Source of the DNA: Pseudomonas citrullilanati | Lineage (GTDB): Bacteria; Pseudomonadota; Gammaproteobacteria; Pseudomonadales; Pseudomonadaceae | Direction of reading: 5' to 3' | DNA length: 64,000 nt | Assembly: GCF_030580855.1 (NCBI RefSeq) | Contig: NZ_JAUQOP010000001.1 | Coordinates: 248,001-312,000, forward strand | Part shown: positions 9,197 to 18,714 of the stretch, one piece after another | Numbering within the stretch: position 1 is the first letter of the stretch | Layout of the letters: the number at the start of each line of letters is the position of its first letter | The notes under the pieces: model-generated | Database searches by the model: none | What the model was told of the DNA's origin: nothing | The model's input: only the letters and a program-made list of their open reading frames with translations | Program-made: the position numbers and the translations under genes

Positions 9197-9879
9197 CAAG
9201 GCTCCAGGGGCGCGACCATCTGGCCGGCTTCAAGTCGGATCAGGCGCCGGCAGCGATGGGCCAGGCGTTCATCGTGGGTGACCAGCACCAGGGTCGTGCC
9301 GCGTTCCTTGTTCAGCTCGAACAGCAGGTCGCTGATGCGCTCGCCGGTGTGGCTGTCGAGGTTGCCGGTGGGTTCGTCGGCAAACAGCACGTCGGGCTCG
9401 GCGGCGAAGGCGCGGGCAATCGCCACGCGTTGCTGTTCGCCGCCGGACAGTTGGCGGGGCGAGTGGGTCAGGCGCTGGCCCAGGCCGACGCGCTGTAGCA
9501 GTTCGGTGGCACGTTCGCGAGCATCCTTGCGACCGTCCAGCTCCAGCGGCAGCATGACGTTTTCCAGGGCGTTGAGGCTGTCGAGCAACTGGAACGACTG
9601 AAAGACGAAGCCGACATGCTCGGCACGGATCCGCGCCCGCTGGTCTTCGTCGAGGGCGCTCAGGGCCTGGCCGGCGAGGGTCACCTCACCGTGGCTGGGC
9701 AGGTCGAGGCCGGCCAGCAGGCCGAGCAGGGTGGATTTGCCGGAGCCGGACGCGCCGACGATCGCCAGGCTGTCGCCCTGGTTCAGTTCCAGGCTGAGTT
9801 CGTGCAGGATGGTCAGTTCACCTTCCGCGCTGGAGACCACTTTGCTAAGGTCCGTCGCGGTGAGAATGCTTGAGCCCAT
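9196..9879 (-). CDS. ybbA: ABC transporter ATP-binding protein (YbbA type)
   Basis: This 227-residue nucleotide-binding subunit carries a complete set of ABC motifs: Walker A GASGSGKST at 42-50, Q-loop in FVFQSFQLL near 94, signature LSGGEQQR at 144-151, Walker B VLFADEP at 164-170, and the H-loop in VTHDE. It belongs to the LolD/MacB subgroup that drives FtsX-type permeases. Its ATG at 9877-9879 lies in CCATGG, so it overlaps an ATG on the opposite strand. The promoter must therefore lie inside the start of tesA. The long upstream reading frame to 10293 is antisense to tesA and is not real. Confidence 0.93.
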   Translation of the reverse strand: MGSSILTATDLSKVVSSAEGELTILHELSLELNQGDSLAIVGASGSGKSTLLGLLAGLDLPSHGEVTLAGQALSALDEDQRARIRAEHVGFVFQSFQLLDSLNALENVMLPLELDGRKDARERATELLQRVGLGQRLTHSPRQLSGGEQQRVAIARAFAAEPDVLFADEPTGNLDSHTGERISDLLFELNKERGTTLVLVTHDERLAHRCRRLIRLEAGQMVAPLEP

Positions 9880-9889
9880 GGAGAATCCG

Positions 9890-10495
9890 ATGCGTGTGTG
9901 GTTTTTGAGTGCCGGCCTGGCCTTGATGTGCATGGTCCAGAACGCAGCGGCGGGTACAGTCCTGATCGTTGGCGATAGTATCAGCGCGGCTTTCGGCCTG
10001 GATACCCGGCAAGGCTGGGTGTCGCTGCTCGAACAACGGCTCAAGGCCGAGGGTTTTGACGACAAAGTGGTCAATGCGTCGATCAGCGGCGATACCAGTG
10101 CGGGAGGCCAGGCGCGGCTGCCGGCGCTGCTTGCAGCCCATAAGCCGGACGTCGTGGTCCTGGAGCTGGGGGGCAACGATGGCTTGCGCGGACAACCGCC
10201 AACACAATTGCAACAAAACCTTGCAGCGATGATCGACAGCGCGCGTGCCAGCGGTGCCAAGGTCCTGTTGCTGGGCATGCAATTGCCGCCCAACTATGGG
10301 CGGCGCTACACCGATGCGTTTGCCCAGGTCTACAGCACCCTGGCCGAAGAGAAGAAAGTCCCCCTGGTACCGTTTTTCCTCAAGGACATCGGTGGGGTTG
10401 CAGGGATGATGCAGGGCGACGGATTGCACCCGTCCGTCGCCGCCCAGGGCCAGTTGCTGGAAAATGTCTGGCCGACGCTGAAACCGCTGCTTTGA
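9890..10495 (+). CDS. tesA: Secreted multifunctional esterase/thioesterase I (SGNH hydrolase)
   Basis: The 201-residue product has a signal peptide (about residues 1-21, ending NAAA). It carries the SGNH blocks: VGDSISAAFG with nucleophile S30, the glycine/asparagine block ELGGNDGLRG, and the C-terminal DGLHPS with the catalytic Asp and His. It hydrolyses acyl esters and thioesters in the periplasm. The start at 9890 has GGAGA six bases upstream; the ATG at 9878 overlaps the start codon of ybbA and lacks a site. Pairing with ybbAP in divergent orientation is a conserved arrangement. Confidence 0.93.
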   Translation: MRVWFLSAGLALMCMVQNAAAGTVLIVGDSISAAFGLDTRQGWVSLLEQRLKAEGFDDKVVNASISGDTSAGGQARLPALLAAHKPDVVVLELGGNDGLRGQPPTQLQQNLAAMIDSARASGAKVLLLGMQLPPNYGRRYTDAFAQVYSTLAEEKKVPLVPFFLKDIGGVAGMMQGDGLHPSVAAQGQLLENVWPTLKPLL

Positions 10496-10551
10496 CGCTT
10501 TTCTAGAGGCGGGCTTTCGGCTAATGTGGCGCCCCCGATTTGGAGCCCCCG

Positions 10552-10845
10552 ATGCCGCGTCCCGCCTGGTCCCTGTTTGCCTACCAACTGATCGAGCCTG
10601 ACGAGCAGCTGGACCTGTTCGCCTGCCAGGAAGTGCGGGTGCATCTGGTGACTCGGCAGCTGGAACTCGGCGGCTCCGCCGACCGCACGCTCTGTGGCAG
10701 CCTGCTGCCGGCCCAGCCGCGCTGGTCCAGCGTCGACCGGCGGATCTTCCAGGACCATCGCCTATGTTCCCTGTGCCGGGCGATCCTCGAATCCCAGAAG
10801 CGCGGCACCTCGCCGATCTGGCCGGAGCTGCGGTTCGAGTTGTAA
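10552..10845 (+). CDS. Conserved hypothetical protein with CxxC motif
   Basis: This small soluble protein (97 residues) has a conserved-looking core: LFAYQLIEPDEQLDLF, then LCGSLLPAQPRWSSVDRR and a C-terminal LCSLCRAILES with a CxxC pair that could bind metal. The ATG at 10552 has TTGGAG upstream. It lies 56 bases after tesA on the same strand and before the L,D-transpeptidase, so it may be in a loose operon with either. I do not recognise a function. Confidence 0.7.
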   Translation: MPRPAWSLFAYQLIEPDEQLDLFACQEVRVHLVTRQLELGGSADRTLCGSLLPAQPRWSSVDRRIFQDHRLCSLCRAILESQKRGTSPIWPELRFEL

Positions 10846-10999
10846 TCCCATTACTGTGGGAGGATTTGCGATGCCGTCATTCCTGGCCCGAAAAATGCTG
10901 CGCATCGGACGCCGCTGTACCACCCTCCCCGAAATAACGGGCCGCGGTGTACAATCGGCGCTTCCATACCCTCTGTTCGACCTGCGAAGGATTTCCCGG

Positions 11000-11971
11000 A
11001 TGTTGCCGCGCTTGCCTGCCGTCGCCCGCTGCCTGTCTCTAGCCGCCCTGTGTGTGGCCGGCCCCGTTGCAGCATTGGAGCTGCCCCTGCCACCGCCAGG
11101 CGAGGACATCATCGGCCAGGTGCAAGTCATCAAGGCCAAGTACGAAGACACTTTCGCCGACCTGGGCACGACCTATGACCTGGGCTACACCGAGATGGTC
11201 GCGGCCAACCCGGGCGTCGATCCCTGGCTGCCCGGCGCGGGCACCGAGATCGTGCTGCCGACCCGCTTCATCCTGCCGCCGGGGCCGCGCGAAGGGATCG
11301 TGATCAACCTGGCCGAATACCGCCTCTACTATTTCCCCAAGGGCCGGAACGTGGTCTACACCTTCCCGCTGGGGATCGGTCGTGAGGGATGGGGCTCGCC
11401 GATCGCCCACACCAGCATCATCGCCAAGACCCCGAACCCGACATGGACCCCGCCGGCCTCGATCAAGGCCGAGCACGCCGCCGACGGCGATCCGTTGCCC
11501 AACGTGGTGCCGGCCGGCCCGGACAACCCGCTGGGGCCCTTCAAGTTCACCCTGGGCACCCCGGGCTACCTGATCCATGGTTCGAACAAGAAGTTCGGCA
11601 TCGGCATGCGAACCAGCCACGGTTGCTTCCGGATGTTCAACAACAACGTCCTGGAGATGGCCGGCATGGTGCCGGTGGGGACGTCGGTGCGGATCATCAA
11701 CGACCCCTACAAGCTCGGCCTGAGCGGCGGCAAGGTCTACCTGGAGGCCCATACGCCGCTGGATGACAACGGCAACCCGTCGGTCGTGGACAAGCACACC
11801 GCGGTGATCAACGCGATGCTCAAGCGCGAAGACATCACCAGCAACCTGCGCATGGACTGGGATGTGGTGCGGGACGTGGTGGCGGCCGAGGACGGCCTGC
11901 CGGTGGAGATTGCCGTGCCGAGCACGTCGGCCCCGATGGTTTCCAGCGCGCCGATCGATTTGCAGCAGTAA
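11000..11971 (+). CDS. L,D-transpeptidase with LysM-like domain (ErfK/YbiS family)
   Basis: This 323-residue periplasmic enzyme has a signal peptide (1-25), a LysM-like peptidoglycan-binding segment (about 45-90, with DLGYTEMVAANPG), and a YkuD catalytic domain (~98-240). The catalytic cysteine is C209 in SHGCFRM, with the partner histidine in YLIHGSN. The family links peptidoglycan stems 3-3 or attaches Braun-type lipoprotein to meso-diaminopimelate. The gene faces oprI, whose product ends in the lysine that such enzymes couple to the wall, so lipoprotein anchoring is a natural inference. A GAAGG nine bases upstream sets the start. A terminator follows closely. Confidence 0.92.
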   Translation: MLPRLPAVARCLSLAALCVAGPVAALELPLPPPGEDIIGQVQVIKAKYEDTFADLGTTYDLGYTEMVAANPGVDPWLPGAGTEIVLPTRFILPPGPREGIVINLAEYRLYYFPKGRNVVYTFPLGIGREGWGSPIAHTSIIAKTPNPTWTPPASIKAEHAADGDPLPNVVPAGPDNPLGPFKFTLGTPGYLIHGSNKKFGIGMRTSHGCFRMFNNNVLEMAGMVPVGTSVRIINDPYKLGLSGGKVYLEAHTPLDDNGNPSVVDKHTAVINAMLKREDITSNLRMDWDVVRDVVAAEDGLPVEIAVPSTSAPMVSSAPIDLQQ

Positions 11972-11983
11972 CCCTGGAAAGCA

Positions 11984-12017
11984 ACCCGCCGGCGTCTCGC
12001 GAGGTCGGCGGGTTTTT
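11984..12017 (+). terminator. Terminator after the L,D-transpeptidase
   Basis: ACCCGCCG and CGGCGGGT form the stem and TTTTTT follows. It lies 12 bases after the stop codon. Confidence 0.88.
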
Positions 12018-12043
12018 TATTGCCTGGCCAAACACCGGGCAAT

Positions 12044-12072
12044 AAAAAAGCCGACCCAAGAATGGGTCGGCT
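12044..12072 (-). terminator. Terminator of oprI
   Basis: On the minus strand AGCCGACCCA...TGGGTCGGCT forms a stem of about 10 bp followed by TTTTTTATT. It lies about 22 bases after the oprI stop. Confidence 0.9.
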
Positions 12073-12094
12073 CGATAACAATCCCGAAGGACTA

Positions 12095-12346
12095 TTACTT
12101 GCGGCTAGCTTTGTCCAGCATGCGCAGAGCACGCTCGTTAGCTTCGTCAGCAGTCTGTTGTGCTTTTTGAGCAGCAGCCAGAGCTTCATCAGCTTTACGG
12201 TAAGCTTCGTCTGCACGAGCTTGGGCGCGAGCGGCTGCGTCTTCGGTAGCAGTCAGACGTGCTTCGGTTTCTTTCGATGCGCTGCTGCAACCGGTAGCCA
12301 GAACTGCGGCCAGGGCCAGAGCAGAGAATTTCAGAACGTTGTTCAT
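12095..12346 (-). CDS. oprI: Major outer-membrane lipoprotein OprI (Lpp-type)
   Basis: This 83-residue murein lipoprotein has a signal peptide with lipobox LATGC (lipidated C20). It is followed by an Ala-rich heptad coiled coil (about 25-78) and a terminal ASRK whose last lysine is the expected peptidoglycan attachment point. The trimeric coiled coil tethers the outer membrane to the wall. GAAGGGGA seven bases before the ATG is a strong ribosome site, and codon choice is biased as in highly expressed genes. The convergent neighbour is an L,D-transpeptidase of the family that makes the lysine-to-wall bond. Confidence 0.97.
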   Translation of the reverse strand: MNNVLKFSALALAAVLATGCSSASKETEARLTATEDAAARAQARADEAYRKADEALAAAQKAQQTADEANERALRMLDKASRK

Positions 12347-12382
12347 CGTGTTCCCCTTCAAGGACTTTCTATTAGTGACTGT

Positions 12383-12418
12383 CTCCCCAGACTGGGGAGT
12401 TAGCCGGCGTACATACTA
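12383..12418 (-). promoter_or_regulatory. oprI promoter -10 box and leader hairpin
   Basis: On the minus strand TAGTAT (12413-12418) follows TTTACT at a 16-bp spacing and is a plausible sigma-70 promoter. Just downstream, CTCCCCAGACTGGGGAG (12383-12399) is an almost uninterrupted palindrome placed near the predicted 5' end of the message. A 5' hairpin of this kind could stabilise an abundant mRNA. The promoter call is an inference from box matching. Confidence 0.45.
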
Positions 12419-12981
12419 CCCATTACTTGTAGTAAGTAAACTGACGTAACGCAAGAAGCAAAAAAATTGTAGGCGGTGATTCTTTTTCGAGCAACTTTTC
12501 TGTGGGCGGTAGAAGAAGCGTCAGCGCCAACCCCCTGACTGGAGTGCCTAGATGAAGAAAAGTTCCGCGCCCGGATGAACTCTTCGTGACTCCGCTAACG
12601 TCGTTGTTTATTGATTCGCCTAGACTTTTGCTCATTTTTTGTGCAATGCCCCAGGCATCTTTATTGGGTCTTGGCGGTGACTTTAACTACCGGCGCTCGT
12701 CTCAAGACTCAACAACTGGCGATGTTCAGCTATTGCACCGCGACACCGACTACAGCGCGAGGAAGGCCCCCAGTCGATAAAACCGACGAGGTTGGCCCTT
12801 CGATGACAGGTGTGTCTTGAGCATTTGCGTCATTGGTGCCTACTATTCACGACGTGCTCGGGTTTGAGCGGATCGGTTTTGGCGCTCGGTGACCAGGAAG
12901 GCACGGGGTGGCGTAGATGTTCCTTCGCCGGAAAAACATCGGTAAGGTAGGGGTCAGCATTCAGACCCGCGAGGAGTAGTG
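12419..12981. other. Gene-free stretch between oprI and the acetyltransferase
   Basis: About 560 bases lower in GC than the flanks. Short open frames exist on both strands but none has a ribosome site with recognisable protein. The left part holds the upstream promoter region of oprI; the right end holds the GAGGAG site of the next gene. I see no tRNA or clear small RNA terminator inside it. Confidence 0.6.
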
Positions 12982-13263
12982 ATGAGCGAGGCGTTGTCCA
13001 TCCACCATGACCAGGCTGGTCATCAATTCGAGACCACCGTGGACGGTCATCGTGCCTATCTGACCTATATGGACCTGGGCAAGCAGACCCTGGACATCTA
13101 TCGCACCTTCGTGCCCAACGCCCTGCGTGGCCGGGGCATTGCGGCGGCGCTGACCGAAAAGGCGCTGCAGTACGCCGAAGAGATGGGCTATACGGTGATC
13201 CCGTCCTGCTCCTACGTGGAGCGCTACATGGAGCGTCACCAGCGGCACGCGGCGAAGCTCTGA
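12982..13263 (+). CDS. NATD1/YjdJ-type GCN5-related N-acetyltransferase
   Basis: The 93-residue product is a minimal GNAT domain: strand-rich N-terminus, then the acetyl-CoA pyrophosphate loop NALRGRGIAAALTEKAL, and the closing SYVERYMERH segment typical of the short NATD1 (PF14542) group. Substrates for this group are not established. ATG at 12982 has GAGGAG six bases upstream; a GTG one codon earlier is less likely. A strong terminator follows, so it is monocistronic. Confidence 0.85.
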   Translation: MSEALSIHHDQAGHQFETTVDGHRAYLTYMDLGKQTLDIYRTFVPNALRGRGIAAALTEKALQYAEEMGYTVIPSCSYVERYMERHQRHAAKL

Positions 13264-13286
13264 CACAAGACGGATTACCAGATAGA

Positions 13287-13319
13287 AAATGCCGGGCTGA
13301 AGAGCCCGGCATTTTTTTT
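13287..13319. terminator. Terminator shared by the acetyltransferase and DAHP synthase genes
   Basis: GCCGGGCTGAAGAGCCCGGC with A/T flanks on both sides lies between two convergent genes and can serve both, more strongly on the plus strand where eight T residues follow. Confidence 0.88.
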
Positions 13320-13348
13320 GTCGACGTTCTACGTGCCGAAGAAGCCGA

Positions 13349-14425
13349 TCAGCCCCGCTGGCGCTTGGGCAACACGTCCTTGAGCTTGGCGTGCATGCTG
13401 CGCAAGGTATTCTCGGTCGCGCTCCAGTCGATGCAGGCATCGGTAATGGAGACGCCGTACTGCAAGTCGGCGAGGTCTTTCGGGATCGCCTGGCAGCCCC
13501 AGTTCAGGTGGCTTTCGACCATCAGGCCGATGATCGACTGATTGCCTTCCAGGATCTGGTTGGCCACGTTCTCCATCACCAGCGGTTGCAAGGCCGGGTC
13601 CTTGTTGGAGTTGGCGTGGCTGCAGTCGACCATGATGTTCGGCTTGATCCCGGCCTTGTTCAGGGCCTGCTCGCACAGTGCGACGCTGACCGAGTCGTAG
13701 TTCGGCTTGCCGTTGCCACCGCGCAGCACGACGTGGCCGTAGGCGTTGCCCTTGGTGGTGACGATCGACACGCCGCCTTCCTGGTTGATGCCGAGGAAGC
13801 GGTGAGGGCTGGAAACCGACTGCAAGGCATTGATGGCCACGGTGAGGCCGCCGTCGGTGCCGTTCTTGAAGCCCACCGCCGAGGACAGGCCCGAGGCCAT
13901 CTCGCGGTGAGTCTGGGATTCGGTGGTGCGCGCGCCGATGGCAGACCAGCTGATCAGGTCCTGCAGGTATTGCGGGGAGATCGGGTCCAGCGCTTCGGTG
14001 GCAGTGGGCAGGCCCATTTCGGCCAGGTCCAGCAACAGTTGACGACCGATGTGCAGGCCGTCCTGGATCTTGAACGAATCATCCAGGTACGGGTCGTTGA
14101 TCAGGCCTTTCCAGCCGACGGTGGTCCGCGGCTTCTCGAAATACACCCGCATGACCAGGTAGAGGGTGTCGGAAACTTCCGCAGCCAGTACCTTCAGGCG
14201 CTCGGCGTACTCGTGGGCGGCCTTGATGTCATGGATCGAGCAGGGCCCGATGACCACGAACAGGCGATGGTCGCTGCCGTCGAGGATGTTGCGGATGACT
14301 TCCCGGCCCTTGGTCACGGTGCGCAGGGCAGCGTCGCTCAGGGGAATATCGCGCTTGAGCTGGTCAGGCGTGATGAGGGTCTCGTTGGAGGCGACGTTAA
14401 GGTCATTGATCGGTAAATCAGCCAT
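13349..14425 (-). CDS. 3-deoxy-7-phosphoheptulonate synthase, class I
   Basis: This 358-residue enzyme condenses phosphoenolpyruvate with erythrose 4-phosphate, the first step of aromatic amino acid synthesis. It matches the AroF/AroG/AroH class throughout: VVIGPCSIHD near residue 57, RVYFEKPRTTVGWKG with the phosphate-binding residues, GARTTESQTHREMASGL, and the metal ligands in MVDCSHANSNKD. The N-terminal arm that carries feedback inhibition is present. Which aromatic amino acid inhibits it cannot be read with confidence. A second, unrelated class II enzyme for the same reaction lies at 26.4 kb. Confidence 0.96.
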   Translation of the reverse strand: MADLPINDLNVASNETLITPDQLKRDIPLSDAALRTVTKGREVIRNILDGSDHRLFVVIGPCSIHDIKAAHEYAERLKVLAAEVSDTLYLVMRVYFEKPRTTVGWKGLINDPYLDDSFKIQDGLHIGRQLLLDLAEMGLPTATEALDPISPQYLQDLISWSAIGARTTESQTHREMASGLSSAVGFKNGTDGGLTVAINALQSVSSPHRFLGINQEGGVSIVTTKGNAYGHVVLRGGNGKPNYDSVSVALCEQALNKAGIKPNIMVDCSHANSNKDPALQPLVMENVANQILEGNQSIIGLMVESHLNWGCQAIPKDLADLQYGVSITDACIDWSATENTLRSMHAKLKDVLPKRQRG

Positions 14426-14559
14426 CGTGTTACTCGTCAGGTCACGGGTGCCGGCCGCCAGCGATCCCCGCGCGGCGGTGCACAGCGGATTTAAGCGCGT
14501 CGGGGAGCCGAACCTTATCGCGTTACGAGGTGGCTCGACAATGGGCAGGCGCGGGTTTC

Positions 14560-14621
14560 AAGGGATTTATCCCCTGTGGGACAAGGGGGTTTATCCCCCG
14601 TGGGATAAGTCCCCTTGTCCC
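14560..14621. repeat. REP-like cluster with a 44-nt near-perfect hairpin
   Basis: Two related units with cores GGGATTTATCCCC and GGGTTTATCCCCC adjoin. From 14578 to 14621 the sequence folds back on itself: 11 Watson-Crick pairs, two G-T wobbles, then 7 more pairs around a 4-base loop. The core is shared with the REPIN at 28.7 kb. It lies between the divergent aroF-type and panE-type genes. Confidence 0.75.
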
Positions 14622-14670
14622 GGGGCCTGTGCAATGATGTGCAGGGCCGTTTACCAGAGGAGTCGCAAAG

Positions 14671-15624
14671 ATGCAGGCAGTTGTCAAACCGCGGATCGGG
14701 ATAATCGGCACCGGGGCCATTGGCGGGTTCTATGGCGTGATGCTGGCGCGTGCCGGTCTTGACGTGCATTTCCTGTTGCGCAGCGAATTTGCCGCGGTGG
14801 CCGAACGCGGATTGCAGGTCGACAGTGCGGTGCATGGCGCGCTGGCCCTCAATCCGGTCCAGGCCTATCGCTCGGCGGCCGACATGCCGCCCTGCGACTG
14901 GTTACTGGTCGGTGCCAAGACCACCAGCAATGCCGAACTGGCCCCGGTCATCCGCCAGGCGGCCGCTGACGGTGCGAAAGTCCTGTTGTTGCAGAACGGC
15001 CTGGATGTCGAAGAAGCCCTGCGTCCATTGCTGCCCGATTCGTTGCACTTGTTGGGTGGGCTTTGCCTGATCTGCGTGCATCGGGCCGGCCCCGGCGTCA
15101 TTACCCACCAAGCCCTTGGCGCGGTCAATATCGGCTATCACAGTGGCCCTTGCGGCGATCAGGCCGAGCGCATGGAGATTGTCGAGGAGGCCGCGACGCT
15201 GTTCCGCCAGGCCGGGATCGATGCCCAGGCCATGGCGGACCTGCAACAGGCTCGCTGGCAGAAGCTGGTGTGGAACGTGCCTTATAACGGCCTCTCCGTG
15301 TTGTTGGGGGCCAGCACCACACCGCTGATGGCCGATCCCGCCAGTCGCGAATTGATCCAGGCGCTGATGGGGGAGGTGGTGCAGGGGGCCGAGGCCTGCG
15401 GTCATCACATCGCGCCGGGCTACGCCGAGTATCTGTTCATGATGACCGAGAAGATGCCCGACTATTGGCCGAGCATGCACCATGACCACCTTCATAAACG
15501 CGCACTGGAACTGGACGTGATCTATGCCCGGCCGTTGGCGGCGGCGAAGGCGGTGGGGTGCGAGTTGCCAAGAATCGAAGCCTTGTACCAGGCATTGGCG
15601 TTCCTGGACCGGCATAACCGCTGA
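14671..15624 (+). CDS. Ketopantoate reductase family (2-dehydropantoate 2-reductase-like)
   Basis: This 317-residue NADPH-dependent enzyme has the N-terminal Rossmann motif GIIGTGAIGGFYG, the expected VGAKTTSNAEL lysine segment (catalytic Lys), LLQNGLDVEE and the C-terminal helical domain with KLVWNVPYNGLSVLLG and SMHHDHLHKR. These are standard PanE/ApbA family blocks. Pseudomonads carry several paralogues, so it may serve another 2-keto acid rather than pantothenate synthesis; I give no symbol. AGAGGAG seven bases upstream sets the start. It is followed after 17 bases by the nucleotidase gene, so they are probably co-transcribed. Confidence 0.85.
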   Translation: MQAVVKPRIGIIGTGAIGGFYGVMLARAGLDVHFLLRSEFAAVAERGLQVDSAVHGALALNPVQAYRSAADMPPCDWLLVGAKTTSNAELAPVIRQAAADGAKVLLLQNGLDVEEALRPLLPDSLHLLGGLCLICVHRAGPGVITHQALGAVNIGYHSGPCGDQAERMEIVEEAATLFRQAGIDAQAMADLQQARWQKLVWNVPYNGLSVLLGASTTPLMADPASRELIQALMGEVVQGAEACGHHIAPGYAEYLFMMTEKMPDYWPSMHHDHLHKRALELDVIYARPLAAAKAVGCELPRIEALYQALAFLDRHNR

Positions 15625-15641
15625 GATAAGGGGGAGGCGAG

Positions 15642-16547
15642 ATGGCAAACAACATTGACGACCGGTTGGTGCTGGCGATTTCCTCGCGGGCGCTGTTCGA
15701 CCTGAGCGAAAGCCACAAGGTGTACCTGTCGAGTGGGGTCGAGGCCTACCGGCAATACCAGATCGAACATGAGGACGAAGTCCTGGCGCCGGGGGACGCC
15801 TTCGCCCTCGTGCAGAAACTGCTGAGCCTCAATGCACACCTGGGGCGCGCGCGGGTCGAGGTGGTGCTGGTCTCGCGCAACAGTGCCGACACCGGCCTTC
15901 GGGTCTTCAACTCGATTCATCACTATGGCCTGGCGATCTCACGTGCCGCGTTCGTCGGTGGCCGCAGTCCTTATCCGTACCTCAAGGCCTTCGGCTGCGA
16001 CCTGTTCTTGTCCACTCACGCTGAAGATGTGCGCAGCGCCCTGGACGCCGGGTTCGCCGCGGCGACCATTCTTTCGGGCGGTGCCAGCCGCGCCGCCAGC
16101 GAGGAATTGCGCATCGCGTTCGACGGCGACGCGGTGCTGTTTTCCGATGAGTCGGAGCGCATCTATCAGGCCGGTGGCCTCGAAGCGTTCCAGGCCAGCG
16201 AGCGCCAGGCGGCCCGCGAGCCGTTGCGAGGCGGGCCGTTCAAGGGCTTCCTGGCGGCGCTCAATGTGTTGCAGCGCGAGTTTCCCGAGGACGCCTGCCC
16301 CATCCGCACGGCGCTGGTGACGGCCCGTTCGGCGCCGGCCCACGAGCGGGTCATCCGCACCTTGCGCGAATGGGATATCCGCCTGGACGAATCGCTGTTC
16401 CTCGGCGGCCTGACCAAGTCGGCATTCCTCGAAGCCTTCGCCGCCGACGTGTTTTTCGACGACCAGACCGGCCACTGTGAACTCGCCCGCGAGGTGGTCG
16501 CCACGGGGCACGTCCCCCACGGTATCAGCAACGAGGTGAAGCCCTGA
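15642..16547 (+). CDS. Cytosolic 5'-nucleotidase family protein (PF06189)
   Basis: This 301-residue protein matches the bacterial 5-nucleotidase family related to eukaryotic cN-I: RLVLAISSRALFDLSESHKV at the N-terminus, then LVSRNSADTGLRVFNSIHHY, AFVGGRSPYPYLKAF, FLSTHAEDVRSAL and FFDDQTGHCELA with the Asp pair of the metal site. The family dephosphorylates nucleoside monophosphates. GGGGAGG five bases upstream supports the ATG at 15642. Probable second gene of the panE-like unit. The physiological substrate is not visible. Confidence 0.85.
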   Translation: MANNIDDRLVLAISSRALFDLSESHKVYLSSGVEAYRQYQIEHEDEVLAPGDAFALVQKLLSLNAHLGRARVEVVLVSRNSADTGLRVFNSIHHYGLAISRAAFVGGRSPYPYLKAFGCDLFLSTHAEDVRSALDAGFAAATILSGGASRAASEELRIAFDGDAVLFSDESERIYQAGGLEAFQASERQAAREPLRGGPFKGFLAALNVLQREFPEDACPIRTALVTARSAPAHERVIRTLREWDIRLDESLFLGGLTKSAFLEAFAADVFFDDQTGHCELAREVVATGHVPHGISNEVKP

Positions 16548-16643
16548 CGACCGGTTGTTCCGCGCGCCAAGCCGCACGTCGTGCTGGCGAAGGCGCTGCT
16601 AAGCTCAATCCATCTCCGCCATTCTGGCACGCGAGGAGGTCAC

Positions 16644-17144
16644 ATGATTCGTTCGATGCTGTACGCCACAGACCTGGGGCTCTACGCCCCTTATGTGATG
16701 CAGCATGCCTTGGCGTTGGCACGGACGTTTAAAGCCGAGTTGTATGTGGTGCATGCGGTGGAACCGATGGGGCTGTTCGCCGAATCGGTGTTGCAAAGCT
16801 ATCTCGACGAGCAGGCGCTGAACGAATTCCATCGCCAGGGTCTGAATACGGTGATGGCCAACATCGAGCAACGGGTACTCGACAGTTTTCGCGAGGAGTT
16901 GGGTGAAGGGCAGCAGGACTTGCAACTGATCAAGTCGGTCAGGGTTTTCCAGGGTGATCCTTCCCAGGTCATTCTCGAGCAGGCGGCGAAGCTTTCGGTC
17001 GATCTGCTGATCGTTGGCAGTCATTGCCAGGGGGCCAACGGTGAAAGCCCCCTGGGCAGGACCGCTGCCCGGGTATTGCAGTTATCCCGGGTACCGGTCT
17101 ACCTCGTGCCCCTGGTGCAGCGTCGTCGCCAGGGCGAGGCTTGA
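16644..17144 (+). CDS. Universal stress protein (UspA family)
   Basis: This 166-residue single-domain Usp has the N-terminal strand MIRSMLYATDLG, an Ala/Leu-rich first helix, ELYVVHAVEP, and near the C-terminus VDLLIVGSHCQG followed by LGRTAARVLQLSRVPVYLVP. The ATP-binding G-2x-G-9x-G(S/T) motif is only partly kept (GSHCQGANGESPLGRTA), so nucleotide binding is uncertain. A GAGGAGGT site lies upstream. It sits directly upstream of cysB, separated by about 110 AT-rich bases containing the cysB promoter. Confidence 0.9.
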   Translation: MIRSMLYATDLGLYAPYVMQHALALARTFKAELYVVHAVEPMGLFAESVLQSYLDEQALNEFHRQGLNTVMANIEQRVLDSFREELGEGQQDLQLIKSVRVFQGDPSQVILEQAAKLSVDLLIVGSHCQGANGESPLGRTAARVLQLSRVPVYLVPLVQRRRQGEA

Positions 17145-17182
17145 GGCTAAATGATGGCCTTTAATAAAAAGTTCTAGATTTA

Positions 17183-17210
17183 TTGTCATAACCTTTCATA
17201 TAGTTATATA
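17183..17210 (+). promoter_or_regulatory. cysB promoter with ATAAC-N10-GTTAT dyad
   Basis: TTGTCA (17183-17188) and TATATA (17205-17210) are spaced by 16 bases and precede cysB by 45 bases. The dyad ATAAC...GTTAT (17188-17207) overlaps the spacer and -10 box. LysR-type regulators often repress their own promoters, so this is a candidate CysB autoregulatory site; the assignment is inferred. Confidence 0.5.
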
Positions 17211-17245
17211 CCGTCGCTGATGCCCGTGGCGTCCAACTGCTTTGA

Positions 17246-18710
<1,465 letters not shown>

Positions 18711-18714
<4 letters not shown>

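Noticed and set aside
7694..9601. 635-codon frame opposite the YbbP permease
   Set aside because: Gln/His-rich shadow of a conserved membrane protein gene.
12423..12635. 70-codon minus-strand frame upstream of oprI
   Set aside because: No ribosome site, no recognisable sequence, overlaps the oprI promoter region.
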